Positions 19,242-29,167 are shown, counted from the first letter of the stretch. The stretch: DNA of 64,000 nucleotides from Agrobacterium vitis (GCF_013337045.2 NZ_CP118259.1:3365001-3429000); one strand, 5' to 3'. The notes: generated by a model not told the origin, from the sequence alone. Program-made: numbers and translations.

Positions 19242-21170
19242 TCACGCCTGCTGGCGGAAATCGTGATCTTCGTCATCCGGTCCGCCCATGGAAAGGTCGA
19301 GAGCAAAGCCCTTGGCCCTCGCCTGCTGAGCGGAAACGGTCTGTCCTGCTGACGGCCTGCGCACAACAGCCCCCGCTGTCGTGATTTTGGCCGGTTTTGC
19401 AGGCTGCGACGTATAGTTTTGGGCCGCCTTCTTCTGCGCCTTCAGTCCATCAACCTTGAAGAAGGCGATGGAAGCCTGGAGTTCCTCGGCCTGAGCGGCG
19501 AGTTCTTCCGAGGTTGCCGACATTTCTTCCGAGGCACCCGCATTCTGCTGCGTCACCTTGTCGAGCTGTTGGATCGCGTCGTTGATCTGGCTGGCGCCGA
19601 TATCCTGCTCACGGCACGCCGCCGAGATCTCGGAAATCAGGTCCGCCGTCTTTCTGATGTCAGGAACCAACCGGCCGAGCATTTCACCGGCTTCCGTTGC
19701 CACCTGTACCGTCTGGCCCGACAGCGTGCTGATTTCAGCTGCTGCCGCCTGGCTGCGTTCGGCAAGCTTGCGCACTTCAGAGGCAACAACGGCAAAGCCC
19801 TTGCCATGTTCACCGGCGCGGGCAGCTTCAACCGCCGCATTCAAGGCCAGAAGGTCGGTCTGACGAGCGATTTCCTGGACAATCGAGATCTTTTCGGCAA
19901 TCGTGCGCATCGCACCAACGGCCCGGTTTACCGCTTCGCCTGAGGCCTCCGCATCCTTGGAGGACTGGCGGGCGATCTTTTCGGTCTGGGCGGCATTGTC
20001 AGCGTTCTGCTTGATATTGGCTGCCATCTCTTCCATGGAAGCGGAGGCTTCTTCGGCAGACGACGCCTGTTCCGTCGCGCCCTGTGACAGTTGCTCGGAA
20101 CTTGAGGACAGTTCCTGACTGCCTGAAGAGACGTTGTCGGACGCCGACAAGGCATCGGCGACGACACCCCGAAGACGCTCCACCATGCTTTGCAAGGCAA
20201 GGCCCAGCGTGTCGACATTGGAGCGCGGCGTCGGTGTCACCGTCAAATCGCCATTGGCAATCTTATCGGCTACACCTGTCGTTTCACGCAGATTGAGGGT
20301 CATGGATCGCATAGCGATGCCCAATGAATCCTTGCTCGAGAGGGGCGTGATATCCTGAGACAAATCACCTTCGGAGATGCGGTTTGCCAAAGCGGCAGTT
20401 GCTCGCAGGTTTTCGGTCATGCCGTTAATCGTCGTAACAAGATCCTTGATCTCGTCGTTGGTTTTCACCTCAACGGTCTGGTCAAGATCACCGATGGAAA
20501 CGGCATTGGCAACAGTTTCGATCTTGCGAAGCCCGGCGCTGATGCCAAAGGCAATCCATAAGGCCGCCCCAATCGCGAGAACCGTAGCGATCCCCGCGAC
20601 AACGAGAACCATGGTCTTCGTTTCGGCATAGAGATTGTCTGTATCCTCGTCCGCTTTGGACATGCCCTGCTTTTGAATTTCGACCAGTTTTGTAATGGCT
20701 TCCGCCATACTGGTCGCCATAGTGCGCAGGTCGCCATTTGAGAGCGCTATGGCATCATTCAGTTTGCCGGACGCCTGGATATCAGGCAAACGAGCCGCAG
20801 ACTCTCTGAAGTCCAGAGCATTCTTGATCACGGATTCCCAATAGGGTCTGCCCTGCGGACTTGCGATCGTAAGACCTGCCTGTCCCAAGCCGATCATGTC
20901 TTTGATGTTGGTGTCGGAGGTCAGATAATATGCCTTGGCTTCCGCATCATCCTTGGAAAGCAGAGCATTTTTCTGGGCGCGAATGGCTTCTGACATTTTG
21001 CCGGAAGCCGACAATGCATATTCTAGCCGTTTAGCAGGTCCGGTAATAATATCAGAAGCAGCCTGGTTGATCGTCCCGATGCTGGAGATGCCATACAATG
21101 CGACCGCAATCAGCATGGCGATCATAAGCCCGAAAGCCAGTGCAAGTTTGAGTTTTATTGTGAAACGCAT
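19242..21170 (-). CDS. Methyl-accepting chemotaxis receptor with three HAMP units
   Basis: This 642-residue receptor has the same sensor type as the four-HAMP receptor: shared features are [20 protein letters not shown] and [10 protein letters not shown]. Membrane segments lie at about 8-30 and 186-210, and three HAMP units span about 209-338. It is 39 residues shorter than its relative, exactly one HAMP unit. The signalling domain carries a few private changes ([14 protein letters not shown]), and the tail ends [11 protein letters not shown]. The ATG at 21170 follows AGGG by nine bases; an ATG three codons upstream is possible. The neighbouring receptor genes run in the same direction. Confidence 0.93.
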   Translation of the reverse strand: MRFTIKLKLALAFGLMIAMLIAVALYGISSIGTINQAASDIITGPAKRLEYALSASGKMSEAIRAQKNALLSKDDAEAKAYYLTSDTNIKDMIGLGQAGLTIASPQGRPYWESVIKNALDFRESAARLPDIQASGKLNDAIALSNGDLRTMATSMAEAITKLVEIQKQGMSKADEDTDNLYAETKTMVLVVAGIATVLAIGAALWIAFGISAGLRKIETVANAVSIGDLDQTVEVKTNDEIKDLVTTINGMTENLRATAALANRISEGDLSQDITPLSSKDSLGIAMRSMTLNLRETTGVADKIANGDLTVTPTPRSNVDTLGLALQSMVERLRGVVADALSASDNVSSGSQELSSSSEQLSQGATEQASSAEEASASMEEMAANIKQNADNAAQTEKIARQSSKDAEASGEAVNRAVGAMRTIAEKISIVQEIARQTDLLALNAAVEAARAGEHGKGFAVVASEVRKLAERSQAAAAEISTLSGQTVQVATEAGEMLGRLVPDIRKTADLISEISAACREQDIGASQINDAIQQLDKVTQQNAGASEEMSATSEELAAQAEELQASIAFFKVDGLKAQKKAAQNYTSQPAKPAKITTAGAVVRRPSAGQTVSAQQARAKGFALDLSMGGPDDEDHDFRQQA

Positions 21171-21323
21171 GTGCGTCATCCCTAAATTAATATGAGAAGG
21201 AAGCCCAGGGCGAACGACATCATTCGTTCGAAGCGGGTAAGGACCGGCTCGGCGCACATACATGCCTGTCGGGTGCCACCGGGCCGCTCATCGGCCCGAT
21301 GCGAAATCGAATAAGAGCCTGCG

Positions 21324-23018
21324 TCAGGCCGACTGGCGAAAATCCAAATCCTCATCATCAGGTCCGCCCATGGAGAGATTGAGGGCAAAGCCCTTGGCTC
21401 TCGCCTGCTGGGCAGCAACCGTCTGAGACGACGTCGGTGTGCGGGGTTTTGCCGGTGCAGCCGTCCGGGCTGGCGCAGCGCGAGAGGCCGTTGGCCGGGC
21501 CGGAGAGGCTGGTTTTTTTCCGCCAGCGCCATCAACCTTGAAGAAGGCGATGGAGGTTTGCAGCTCCTCGGCCTGAGCGGCCAGTTCTTCAGAGGTTGCC
21601 GACATTTCTTCCGAGGCACCCGCATTCTGCTGCGTCACCTTGTCGAGCTGCTGGATCGCCTCGTTGATCTGGCTCGCGCCGATATCCTGCTCACGGCACG
21701 CCGCCGAGATCTCGGAAATCAATTCCGCCGTCTTGCGGATATCAGGAACAAGCCGCGTCAGCATTTCACCGGCTTCCGTGGCCACCTGTACCGTCTGGCC
21801 CGACAGCGTGCTGATTTCAGCTGCTGCCGCCTGGCTGCGTTCGGCAAGCTTGCGCACTTCAGAGGCAACAACGGCAAAGCCCTTGCCATGTTCACCGGCG
21901 CGGGCAGCTTCAACCGCCGCATTCAAGGCCAGAAGGTCGGTCTGACGAGCGATTTCCTGGACAATCGAGATCTTTTCGGCAATCGTGCGCATCGCACCAA
22001 CGGCCCGGTTTACCGCTTCGCCTGAGGCCTCCGCATCCTTGGAGGACTGGCGGGCGATCTTTTCGGTCTGGGCGGCATTGTCAGCGTTCTGCTTGATATT
22101 GGCTGCCATCTCTTCCATGGAAGCGGAGGCTTCTTCGGCAGACGACGCCTGTTCCGTCGCGCCCTGGCTGACCTGCTCGGAGGCAGACGACAGCTGCTGG
22201 CTACCCGAAGACACATTGTCGGACGCAGACAGCGCATCACCAACCACGCCGCGAAGACGCTCGATCATCGTGTTGACATATTGCAGCATGTCGCCGATTT
22301 CATCGCGTGAGCGGATTTGGGCAAACTCCGTCAGGTCGCCATCGGCAACCTTTCGCACAGCCACAACCGCACGATTGATACCGCCGGTGACGTTGATGAC
22401 AATCCAGACCGCTGCCATAACGGCAATAACGGAGGCGGCGATCGACAGGGACAAAAGCATCAACCGGGTGCTGGCGTATTCGGCATCGCCGGCAGCGTCA
22501 GCATCGCGCAGGCGGGACTGCTCCAGGCTGACGACTTGCGACAGGAGATCGTCGATTTCATTGACAGACTTGCGGTTTTCACCCGTCGAGACTTTCAGTG
22601 CGCCCGCAGTGTCGCCAGCGATTGTCAAAGCCTTGATCTGGTCGTCGGTCTTTCGGAATTCGGCTTCAACGACAGCAAGCTTGTTCCAGAATACCTTGCC
22701 TTCTTCCGTTGCCTTGGCCATCACGGCTGCAAAAGCCTGGTCGAATTCGGCACGCGACGCATTGGCCTTGACGATACTGGATTTTATTTCGTCCTCGGAT
22801 TGCGCCAGCTGAACATTCTTTTGCTGACGCAATTGCTGAAGTTGCTCCATCTGGAGCTGTTGAGCCAAGCGCAACCGTTCCACAGGACCTTCAAGCGTAT
22901 TGCCCATGGCATCGTTCATTGAGCCCAGACTTTGAATTCCCAGAACCGAACTGGCAATCAGCAACGCGACGACGATGCCGAAAGCCAACCCCAGCTTCAT
23001 TTTGATTGTAAACCGCAT
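21324..23018 (-). CDS. Methyl-accepting chemotaxis receptor with one HAMP unit
   Basis: The shortest of the four receptors (564 residues) has its own periplasmic domain (about 30-187), rich in Gln and Leu ([15 protein letters not shown]), flanked by membrane segments at about 9-29 and 188-211. A single canonical HAMP (about 209-258) joins directly to the shared signalling domain. The tail ends [15 protein letters not shown] lies seven bases before the ATG at 23018, and the gene begins eight bases after the second cheW, so translation is coupled. The single HAMP makes it the classical architecture of the set. Confidence 0.93.
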   Translation of the reverse strand: MRFTIKMKLGLAFGIVVALLIASSVLGIQSLGSMNDAMGNTLEGPVERLRLAQQLQMEQLQQLRQQKNVQLAQSEDEIKSSIVKANASRAEFDQAFAAVMAKATEEGKVFWNKLAVVEAEFRKTDDQIKALTIAGDTAGALKVSTGENRKSVNEIDDLLSQVVSLEQSRLRDADAAGDAEYASTRLMLLSLSIAASVIAVMAAVWIVINVTGGINRAVVAVRKVADGDLTEFAQIRSRDEIGDMLQYVNTMIERLRGVVGDALSASDNVSSGSQQLSSASEQVSQGATEQASSAEEASASMEEMAANIKQNADNAAQTEKIARQSSKDAEASGEAVNRAVGAMRTIAEKISIVQEIARQTDLLALNAAVEAARAGEHGKGFAVVASEVRKLAERSQAAAAEISTLSGQTVQVATEAGEMLTRLVPDIRKTAELISEISAACREQDIGASQINEAIQQLDKVTQQNAGASEEMSATSEELAAQAEELQTSIAFFKVDGAGGKKPASPARPTASRAAPARTAAPAKPRTPTSSQTVAAQQARAKGFALNLSMGGPDDEDLDFRQSA

Positions 23019-23026
23019 AACAGACC

Positions 23027-23554
23027 TCAATTTGTTGCCAGACCAGCCGCTGAAGCGGCGATCCGGTCACTGGTGCTGGAGAAAATTGCCTGGAGATTGG
23101 GGAGAATGATGAACTCTCCATCCCGTTTGACCAGGCATTCAATGAAGTCGGGACGCCATCGCATGCCGACACTGGGGGGCGGTTCGCTGGCGGAGTGCGC
23201 CAAGGTCGTGACTTCGAACACCCGGTCCGTGCGAATGCCGGTCAGGGTGGTTTCACCATCGAGATCAAGCTCGATGACGATGATACGGCTGTCGATGGTC
23301 GGCTCCGTCGCTTCCATGCCAAAGGCCAGCCGGATATCGGCCAGTGGAATGACCTTGCCGCGGAAATTGATGACGCTGGAGACGAAAGGCTTTGCGCCGG
23401 GCACCTTGGTTTCCGGCAGGAGATCGATAATCTCCTGCACGGTGATGGCCTCAATCGCGAACGTCTCACCGTTCAGATTGAACGTCAGCACGGCGACTTC
23501 GTCGCGGTCCGCCCAGAAATGCTGGAAATCATGTTTGCCGGGTACGATGCTCAT
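23027..23554 (-). CDS. cheW: Chemotaxis coupling protein CheW (second copy)
   Basis: A 175-residue CheW with a 17-residue N-terminal extension ([17 protein letters not shown]) before the domain start [17 protein letters not shown]. The other usual elements are [20 protein letters not shown] and [13 protein letters not shown]. It differs throughout from the CheW at 14647-15141. Its ATG overlaps the cheA stop by four bases, so it is likely made in proportion to CheA. It sits directly upstream of the receptor genes. The extension is of unknown use. Confidence 0.92.
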   Translation of the reverse strand: MSIVPGKHDFQHFWADRDEVAVLTFNLNGETFAIEAITVQEIIDLLPETKVPGAKPFVSSVINFRGKVIPLADIRLAFGMEATEPTIDSRIIVIELDLDGETTLTGIRTDRVFEVTTLAHSASEPPPSVGMRWRPDFIECLVKRDGEFIILPNLQAIFSSTSDRIAASAAGLATN

Positions 23555-25608
23555 CCTGCTACACGCAATTGCGCCTCCTGCTGTTGGCCTGCGTTGACCA
23601 GATGCGTCACATCCAGGATCAGCGCGACACTGCCGTCACCCAGAATGGTCGCACCCGAAAAAGTCACGACGTCGTGGTGAAGCTTGGACATGGATTTGAT
23701 GACGGTCTGGTGATCCCCAATGATCTGGTCGACCACCAGGCCGACGCGCTCGTCGCCGGTCGAGATCACCACGACCTTCTGGAAAGGATCAGGCTGCGTT
23801 CCGGTGCGGAACAGATCCCTGAGCCTGAGGAAAGGAACAAGACTATCGCGCAGCGAGATGAAACTGCGGCCCCTGGAGCGCAGATCGTCCTCGATCGACA
23901 GTTCCAGGCATTCCTCGACCGCCGACAGCGGAATGACGTAGCACCCGGTACCGACGCGCACCAAAAGACCGTCAATGATCGCCAGCGTCAGCGGAATGCG
24001 CAGGGATACTTCCGAGCCCTTGCCGTTTTCACTGCGGATGTCGATCACCCCGCGCAGGGCCTCGACGGTTTTCTTCACCACATCCATGCCGACGCCACGT
24101 CCGGAAAGATTGGTGATCGTCTGGGCGGTGGAAAAGCCCGGCTGGAAGATCAGCTGCAACAATTCCTGGTCCATCAGCTGCTGGCCCGGCTGGATCAGCC
24201 CCGAGGATTCCGCCTTGGCCCGGACCCGGTCACGGTTGATGCCACGGCCATCGTCCTTGATGGTGATGATCACTTCGCCGCCGGATTGGTGGGCTGACAG
24301 CACCACCTTGCCGGCTTTGTTCTTGCCAGCCGCCAGGCGTTCTTCCGGCGGTTCGAGCCCGTGGTCGATGGAATTGCGCACCAGATGCACCAGTGGATCG
24401 GCCAGCCGCTCGATAACGGTCTTGTCCACTTCCGTGGTTTCGCCTTCCGTCTCCAGTTCGATGACCTTGCCGGTCTCGCGGGCGAGATCGTGGACAAGGC
24501 GGCGGAAGCGGGTGAAAAGGCTACCGACGGGCACCATACGCAGCACCATCATCGTGTCGCGCAGCTCACCGGAGAGCCGCTCGACATCTTCAGAAACGGA
24601 TCGCAGCATGATGTCGGCGCTGGTATTGGCCAGCTGCGACAGGCGGGACTGGGCAATCACCAGTTCGCCGACCCTGTCCATCAATTCGTCAAGCCGCTCG
24701 GCCGGAACGCGGACATTTTCGGCGGCACGGCCATGCTTGGCGTCATTGGAACCCGTCTGAGCAGCGGCAGGTGTCGCTGACTGAGCCTGGCTTGGCGACT
24801 GCTTGTTGTCAGGTGTCACCGGCGCGGCAACGGCCTGTTCGACTGGATCATCGGCGGCAATGGTCTCGGAAGAGACAGCGGTCGCATCCTCAGTCAGTTC
24901 AAGATCCATGTCATCCATGACGAAGATGAAGACATCCTCGATATCCGACTTTGGCTTTTCGGTAACAAGCTCCACGCTCCAGCCGATATAAAGATCGGCA
25001 GGTGAGATCTCCTCAAGGCCAGGGATAGCGCTCAAATCCGCTTTAACGATGCATTTTCCAAGGTCGCGAAGCTCATTCAGAAGGCCGAGTGGATTGGTGC
25101 CATTGACCATGGAATTGGCCGGCAGGCGGAATTTCATCCGCCATGTCGTCGTCGCCGACCGGGCTGCCGGCTGCGGCTTGGCGGCTCCGCCATTGCCGGG
25201 CTTTGCAGCCTGCACCGCATGCGTATTGCCGCCATGGTCGCCGACCGCATCCTGCAACTTGGCCAGCAACCGCTCTCCAGCGGCTTCATGATCGCCATTG
25301 GGTGTGGCAACCAGCGCCTTCATATGGTCCTGAGCATCGAGAACGGCTGCGACAAGCTCGGCGGTTGCCGGTACTTCACCCTTGCGGACCCGGTCGAAAG
25401 CGGTTTCGCAATGGTGGGTGAAAGCGGCCAGAGCCTCGAAGCCAAACATGGCTCCGGATCCCTTCAGGGTATGAAGACCGCGGAATACCGAATCGATCTG
25501 ATCTTGATTGGACAGGTCATGCAACAGGTCGAGCAGGCCGTTTTCGATCTGCTCGAACAGCTCTGCTGCTTCTGTCCTGAAAACCTGAATGGGATCCAGA
25601 TTGGTCAT
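23551..25608 (-). CDS. cheA: Chemotaxis histidine kinase CheA
   Basis: CheA autophosphorylates on a histidine and passes phosphate to CheY and CheB. In 685 residues, the Hpt domain (1-105) has the phospho-acceptor in LHTLKGSGAMFGFE (about H46). A middle region follows, with an acidic stretch near 225-250 that may replace the usual P2. The dimerisation domain (about 295-360) begins VRVPAERLDELMDRVGELVI. The ATPase domain has HLVRNSIDHG (N box), DDGRGIN and GRGVGMDVV, and the CheW-like domain fills the C-terminus. All catalytic boxes are present. It overlaps cheY upstream and cheW downstream by four bases each. Confidence 0.95.
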   Translation of the reverse strand: MTNLDPIQVFRTEAAELFEQIENGLLDLLHDLSNQDQIDSVFRGLHTLKGSGAMFGFEALAAFTHHCETAFDRVRKGEVPATAELVAAVLDAQDHMKALVATPNGDHEAAGERLLAKLQDAVGDHGGNTHAVQAAKPGNGGAAKPQPAARSATTTWRMKFRLPANSMVNGTNPLGLLNELRDLGKCIVKADLSAIPGLEEISPADLYIGWSVELVTEKPKSDIEDVFIFVMDDMDLELTEDATAVSSETIAADDPVEQAVAAPVTPDNKQSPSQAQSATPAAAQTGSNDAKHGRAAENVRVPAERLDELMDRVGELVIAQSRLSQLANTSADIMLRSVSEDVERLSGELRDTMMVLRMVPVGSLFTRFRRLVHDLARETGKVIELETEGETTEVDKTVIERLADPLVHLVRNSIDHGLEPPEERLAAGKNKAGKVVLSAHQSGGEVIITIKDDGRGINRDRVRAKAESSGLIQPGQQLMDQELLQLIFQPGFSTAQTITNLSGRGVGMDVVKKTVEALRGVIDIRSENGKGSEVSLRIPLTLAIIDGLLVRVGTGCYVIPLSAVEECLELSIEDDLRSRGRSFISLRDSLVPFLRLRDLFRTGTQPDPFQKVVVISTGDERVGLVVDQIIGDHQTVIKSMSKLHHDVVTFSGATILGDGSVALILDVTHLVNAGQQQEAQLRVAG

Positions 25609-25973
25609 TTGCCGAGAACCTTTCTAGCAATTTTCACCAGTTGTTCGGCATCGAACGGCTTGGTGATCCAGCCGGTCGCACCAGCGGCCTTGGCCCTGTT
25701 CTTCATGTCGGCGTCGGATTCTGTTGTTAGGAAGATGATCGGAATACCGGTATGGGCCGGAGACCGGCGCAAAGCCTCGATCATCGCCAAACCGTTCATG
25801 TTGGGCATGTTGAGATCGGTAACAATCAGATCGAACTGCGATGACTTGGCCTTGTTCAGACCATCCAAACCATCGACGGCTTCGGTCACCTTGTAGCCGG
25901 CATTGGTCAGGGCAATCTTCGTTGTCATGCGGATGCTGGCGGAATCGTCAACGGTGAGAATATGAGCACTCAT
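25605..25973 (-). CDS. cheY: CheY-type response regulator
   Basis: A single receiver domain of 122 residues with the acidic pocket TVDDSAS, the phosphorylation site in VTDLNMPNMNG (about D53), FLTTES and GWITKPFD containing the conserved lysine. It should carry the output of the adjacent CheA. The ATG at 25973 has AAGG seven bases upstream; an ATG at 25988 has none. Whether it acts on flagella or another target cannot be told from this locus, which has no motility genes. Confidence 0.93.
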   Translation of the reverse strand: MSAHILTVDDSASIRMTTKIALTNAGYKVTEAVDGLDGLNKAKSSQFDLIVTDLNMPNMNGLAMIEALRRSPAHTGIPIIFLTTESDADMKNRAKAAGATGWITKPFDAEQLVKIARKVLGK

Positions 25974-25977
25974 GGCA

Positions 25978-26304
25978 TTACCTTTCATGTAACCAGAAAA
26001 ATCGAGCCGACGGATCCATGTCGGTCAAGAAGCCGCTGCGCTCCAGCGTGGACAGAACACCACCCACCGCAGCGCTTTGCAGCGTGAGGTCCTGGCCATT
26101 CGTTTGCGCAGACATGCGCGCCGCTTCAATCAATTGAATAAAACTCAGATCAACCTCCGCGTCCGCGGGGATGTCGATAACGACGGTCTGAGCAGCCGAA
26201 AGGCCTGTCAGAAGCTGGTCCCTGGTGGTCTGCACAGTGCGAATGGTCAGCGCCTGTGGCAAGGCAATGGTCTCATGCGGCAATGTTTGCGTTGTCATCG
26301 TCAT
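25978..26304 (-). CDS. STAS-domain protein
   Basis: A 108-residue protein resembling SpoIIAA-type anti-sigma-factor antagonists and MlaB: the pattern VVIDIPADAEVDLSFIQLIEAARMSAQ is the STAS core, with a serine (in DLSF) where phosphorylation is known in the family. It begins at the ATG overlapping the stop of the HD-GYP gene (ATGA at 26301-26304) and lies four bases before cheY. Proteins of this type are found at the head of several accessory chemosensory operons; its partner is unknown, and no anti-sigma kinase is in the window. Confidence 0.78.
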   Translation of the reverse strand: MTMTTQTLPHETIALPQALTIRTVQTTRDQLLTGLSAAQTVVIDIPADAEVDLSFIQLIEAARMSAQTNGQDLTLQSAAVGGVLSTLERSGFLTDMDPSARFFWLHER

Positions 26305-27461
26305 TCCCGTCCTGCTGGCTGGGGTGTTGATCGGTATTTCGTCTGCTTCTGGAGGCAAAGGGCGTTTTCAGGATGAGCGACATCCAGCGGCGGCGCCCCT
26401 TTCATGTGGATCCTCATATCTGTCTCACGCGCTCCCATGACCGAGGCAATTTTTGACCACTGCCGCTCAAAAGCTTCGACGCAGTCCGGATCGAAATGAC
26501 GACCCTTTTCGCGCCTGATGTGGTCCAGCGCGTCTTGCAGCGACCAGGCTGGCTTGTAAGCACGGGGCGAGCACAAAGCGTCGAACACGTCCGCGAGCGC
26601 GACAATGCGCGCTTCCAGCGGAATTTCCCGTCCAGACAATCCCTTGGGATAGCCCGTTCCATCCCATTTCTCGTGATGACCGCCAGCGATCCGCTCGGCG
26701 ACCCGCAACAGATCGGAGGTCCCGTTCTCCAGAATCTTGACGCCGATATCGACATGCCTGCGCATCATGTCCCGTTCGCTGTCGGTCAATCGGCCGGGCT
26801 TGGACAGAACACCATCGGGAATGCCGATCTTGCCGACATCATGCAGTGGGGCCGCCAGATAGATCTTGCGCTGCCGGTCCTCGTCGAGTCCAAGATCCTG
26901 CGCCAGCAGCCTGGATATCTGCGCCACACGCGAGACATGATCGCCCGTTTCCCCGTCGCGATATTCCATGGCTCGGGCCAGACGCCAGATCAGCTCTTCT
27001 TCGCTGGCCACAAGTGCCGCGGATTTCGCCGTCACGGCAGCAGCAAGACCATCGGCCCGCAACGACAGTTCCACCTGGGCACGCCGCAGGCTCAAAAGAT
27101 TACGCGCACGGGCCTTCAACTCGACCGGATCGGCGGATTTACGCAGAAAATCCGTCGCCCCTGCTTCCAGCGCATTCAAGCAGACCGCCGTTTCGGTTTC
27201 CGAAGTGATCATCAAAATCGGCACCAGCTCATAGGTCGGCATGGCACGCAAAGCGGTAATCACCTCGATACCCGAGCGCTTTGGCATATTGTAATCCACC
27301 AGCACCAGGTCGAATTGCCGGGTCTCACAAACGCGAATGGCTTCCTCGGGATCCGCGAAGATTTCCACCTCCAGACCCGTAATTTCAAGGAGTTCCAGAC
27401 GCAGTGCCAGCAATGTGGATCGGCTGTCGTCTATCACAACGGCACGCAAGGGAAGCTCCAT
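26301..27461 (-). CDS. Response regulator with HD-GYP c-di-GMP phosphodiesterase domain
   Basis: The 386-residue protein has a receiver domain (about 1-125; VIDDSRST, phospho-site in LVDYNMPKRSG) and a short helical linker (about 130-170). An HD-GYP domain (about 175-350) follows, with the metal motif HDVGKIGIPD, then GGHHEKWDGTGYP, which supplies the GYP signature. HD-GYP enzymes hydrolyse c-di-GMP to GMP. All motif residues are intact, so the protein is probably active and controlled by phosphorylation. Its ATG at 27461 is preceded only by GGCGGA. It is the first gene of the che operon and overlaps the STAS gene. Confidence 0.92.
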   Translation of the reverse strand: MELPLRAVVIDDSRSTLLALRLELLEITGLEVEIFADPEEAIRVCETRQFDLVLVDYNMPKRSGIEVITALRAMPTYELVPILMITSETETAVCLNALEAGATDFLRKSADPVELKARARNLLSLRRAQVELSLRADGLAAAVTAKSAALVASEEELIWRLARAMEYRDGETGDHVSRVAQISRLLAQDLGLDEDRQRKIYLAAPLHDVGKIGIPDGVLSKPGRLTDSERDMMRRHVDIGVKILENGTSDLLRVAERIAGGHHEKWDGTGYPKGLSGREIPLEARIVALADVFDALCSPRAYKPAWSLQDALDHIRREKGRHFDPDCVEAFERQWSKIASVMGARETDMRIHMKGAPPLDVAHPENALCLQKQTKYRSTPQPAGRE

Positions 27462-27879
27462 TCCGCCATGACGGCTTGGACAGGCATGGTGACATGCGCA
27501 TGTTCCCATGCGATGCGACAAGCCATCTCAAGCACTGTTAATATCTGTGAATTTTTTGGGACCATTCCGCATCATGCGGGGAGCGAATTCCGGAACATTG
27601 TGGCAAAGCCATAAATATTTCCAGATTTCTGAATCGAATTCTCACGTTAGTAAGTTAAGATAGAACTAACACTGTTAGGCCACAACTATATTTAATTGAC
27701 AGCTCTAATAAGCCATGGGATTTTGGGGTTTATTAACATGTTGTTTTTGTTGATTCATCCAATATTTTTTTGACAAAAAACAACCAAGGGGCGTAAAAAA
27801 CTTCCTGACGTGGACGCAGGATATGTTCCGGAAACCAACAGGATCAGGCCCGACAATTGTGGCATCCCGATATTTAACT
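27462..27879. promoter_or_regulatory. AT-rich promoter region upstream of the che operon
   Basis: This 418-bp gap has no gene. Bases 27600-27790 are much richer in A and T than the surroundings and include the dyad CTAAC-ACT-GTTAG at 27666-27678. The che operon promoter should lie here, reading leftward. No specific sigma-factor site was recognised. On its right the stop of the flavoprotein gene is at 27880. Confidence 0.5.
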
Positions 27880-29100
27880 TCAAGCACCTGCATCATCGGT
27901 GAGCCAGCGAATCACGCCAACCGCCGCCGCCCGCCCGGTGGCAAGGCAGGCGGTCAACAAATAGCCGCCGGTTGGCGCTTCCCAATCCAGCATTTCGCCA
28001 GCGACGAACAGGCCTGGTCGGTCCTCCAGCATGTAACTGCTGTCAATCCCGCTCCAGCCGATGCCGCCTGCCGAGGAAATCGCTTCCGCCAGCGGGCGCG
28101 GTCGCAGCAACGGTAGCGGCAAGGCCTTGATGAGACCCGCGAGCGATGCGATATCAAGGTTGGCAATGTCGGGCACCACCTCCCGCAAAAGTGCCGCCTT
28201 GACGCCATCCAGAGAGGCTGCCTTGCGAAGCCTTGTCGAGAGACTGGCCTTTGCGGGCTGGCGCGCAAGATCGTCCACCAGTTTTTCAAGCCGCTTGCCG
28301 GGTGCAAGATCGAGCAGAAGCTCCGCCCTCCCATGAAGGCGAAGATCATCGCGCAGGGCTGCCGCATGGGCGTAGATCAGGCTGCCCTCGATACCATGCC
28401 GGGAAATGACAAATTCTCCTTGGACCTGCCCCGCCGCTGATGTGGCGACAACCGATTTGACCGGCTCGCCAGCGAACCGATCACGAAACATATCGCTCCA
28501 GGCAACGTCGAAGCCGCAATTGGCGGGCCTGAAATCCGTGACGGCAACGCCGATATCGCGCAGCCAAGGCACCCAGGCAGCATCCGAGCCCAAACGCGGC
28601 CAACTCGCCCCACCCAGCGCCAAAACGACGGCATCTGCCACAACGGTGACATCGTCATCCGGCGTTGCAAACCGATAGCCATGTCCGGCAAATCCGGTCC
28701 AGCGGTGCCGGGTGCGAATCATCACGCCTTGCTCCTGCAATGTCTTGATCCAGGCCCGAAGCAGCGGCGAGGCTTTCATTGCCTTTGGAAAGACCCGGCC
28801 TGAGGAGCCGATGAAGGTCTCCGTTCCAAGATCTGCTGCCCAGGCGCGCACATCATCCGACGTAAAATCATCAAGGGCTGCCTTCAAATGGTGCCCGGCC
28901 TCGCCGAAACGGCTCGAAAACCGCGCATATTCTTCGGAATGGGTGATATTCAGCCCGGATTTGCCCGCCAGGAGAAATTTCCGGGCCAGAGTCGGCATGG
29001 CCTCATAGATCGTCACGGTCAAACCAGCCCGCGACAGGCTATCCGCCGCCATCAGGCCCGCAGGCCCCCCGCCGATGATCGCAACTGTCTTGCCTGTCAT
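27880..29100 (-). CDS. FAD-dependent oxidoreductase of the HI0933/BaiN type
   Basis: A 406-residue flavoprotein. The N-terminus has the dinucleotide-binding motif IIGGGPAGLMAADSL, followed by KFLLAGKSGLNITH, characteristic of the HI0933-like family. LALGGASWPRLGSD lies near residue 165, and the C-terminal FAD contact is in GIDSSYMLE with GLFVAGEMLDWEAPTGGY. Its length and motifs fit the PP_4765 subgroup. The reaction is not established for this group; some relatives act on ring-containing substrates. The ATG at 29100 has AAGGGA upstream. It lies 67 bases downstream of putA on the same strand and could be co-transcribed. Confidence 0.82.
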   Translation of the reverse strand: MTGKTVAIIGGGPAGLMAADSLSRAGLTVTIYEAMPTLARKFLLAGKSGLNITHSEEYARFSSRFGEAGHHLKAALDDFTSDDVRAWAADLGTETFIGSSGRVFPKAMKASPLLRAWIKTLQEQGVMIRTRHRWTGFAGHGYRFATPDDDVTVVADAVVLALGGASWPRLGSDAAWVPWLRDIGVAVTDFRPANCGFDVAWSDMFRDRFAGEPVKSVVATSAAGQVQGEFVISRHGIEGSLIYAHAAALRDDLRLHGRAELLLDLAPGKRLEKLVDDLARQPAKASLSTRLRKAASLDGVKAALLREVVPDIANLDIASLAGLIKALPLPLLRPRPLAEAISSAGGIGWSGIDSSYMLEDRPGLFVAGEMLDWEAPTGGYLLTACLATGRAAAVGVIRWLTDDAGA

Positions 29101-29167
29101 GCCCGTCCCTTGCTTTCGAATATCAGGCGTTTTTGGGCAAAGCACAGGTTAAAAGCAAGCGGAACCC

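Larger units (their letters stand above)
15340..22268 (-). repeat. Four near-identical copies of a receptor signalling-domain segment
   Basis: A stretch of about 740 bases, coding for roughly 245 residues from VERLRGV to FFKVDG, occurs at about 15345-16090, 17540-18285, 19445-20190 and 21530-22270. Long runs are identical at DNA level, including silent positions. Amino-acid differences are few: GEMLGRL in copies 1 and 3 against GEMLTRL in 2 and 4, SSSSEQLSQ in copy 3, and KTAELISE in copy 4. This points to tandem duplication with continuing gene conversion. Confidence 0.9.

Noticed and set aside
15143..23018. CRISPR-like or phase-variable array in the receptor region
   Set aside because: The repeated blocks are whole protein domains in coding frame, not short spaced repeats.
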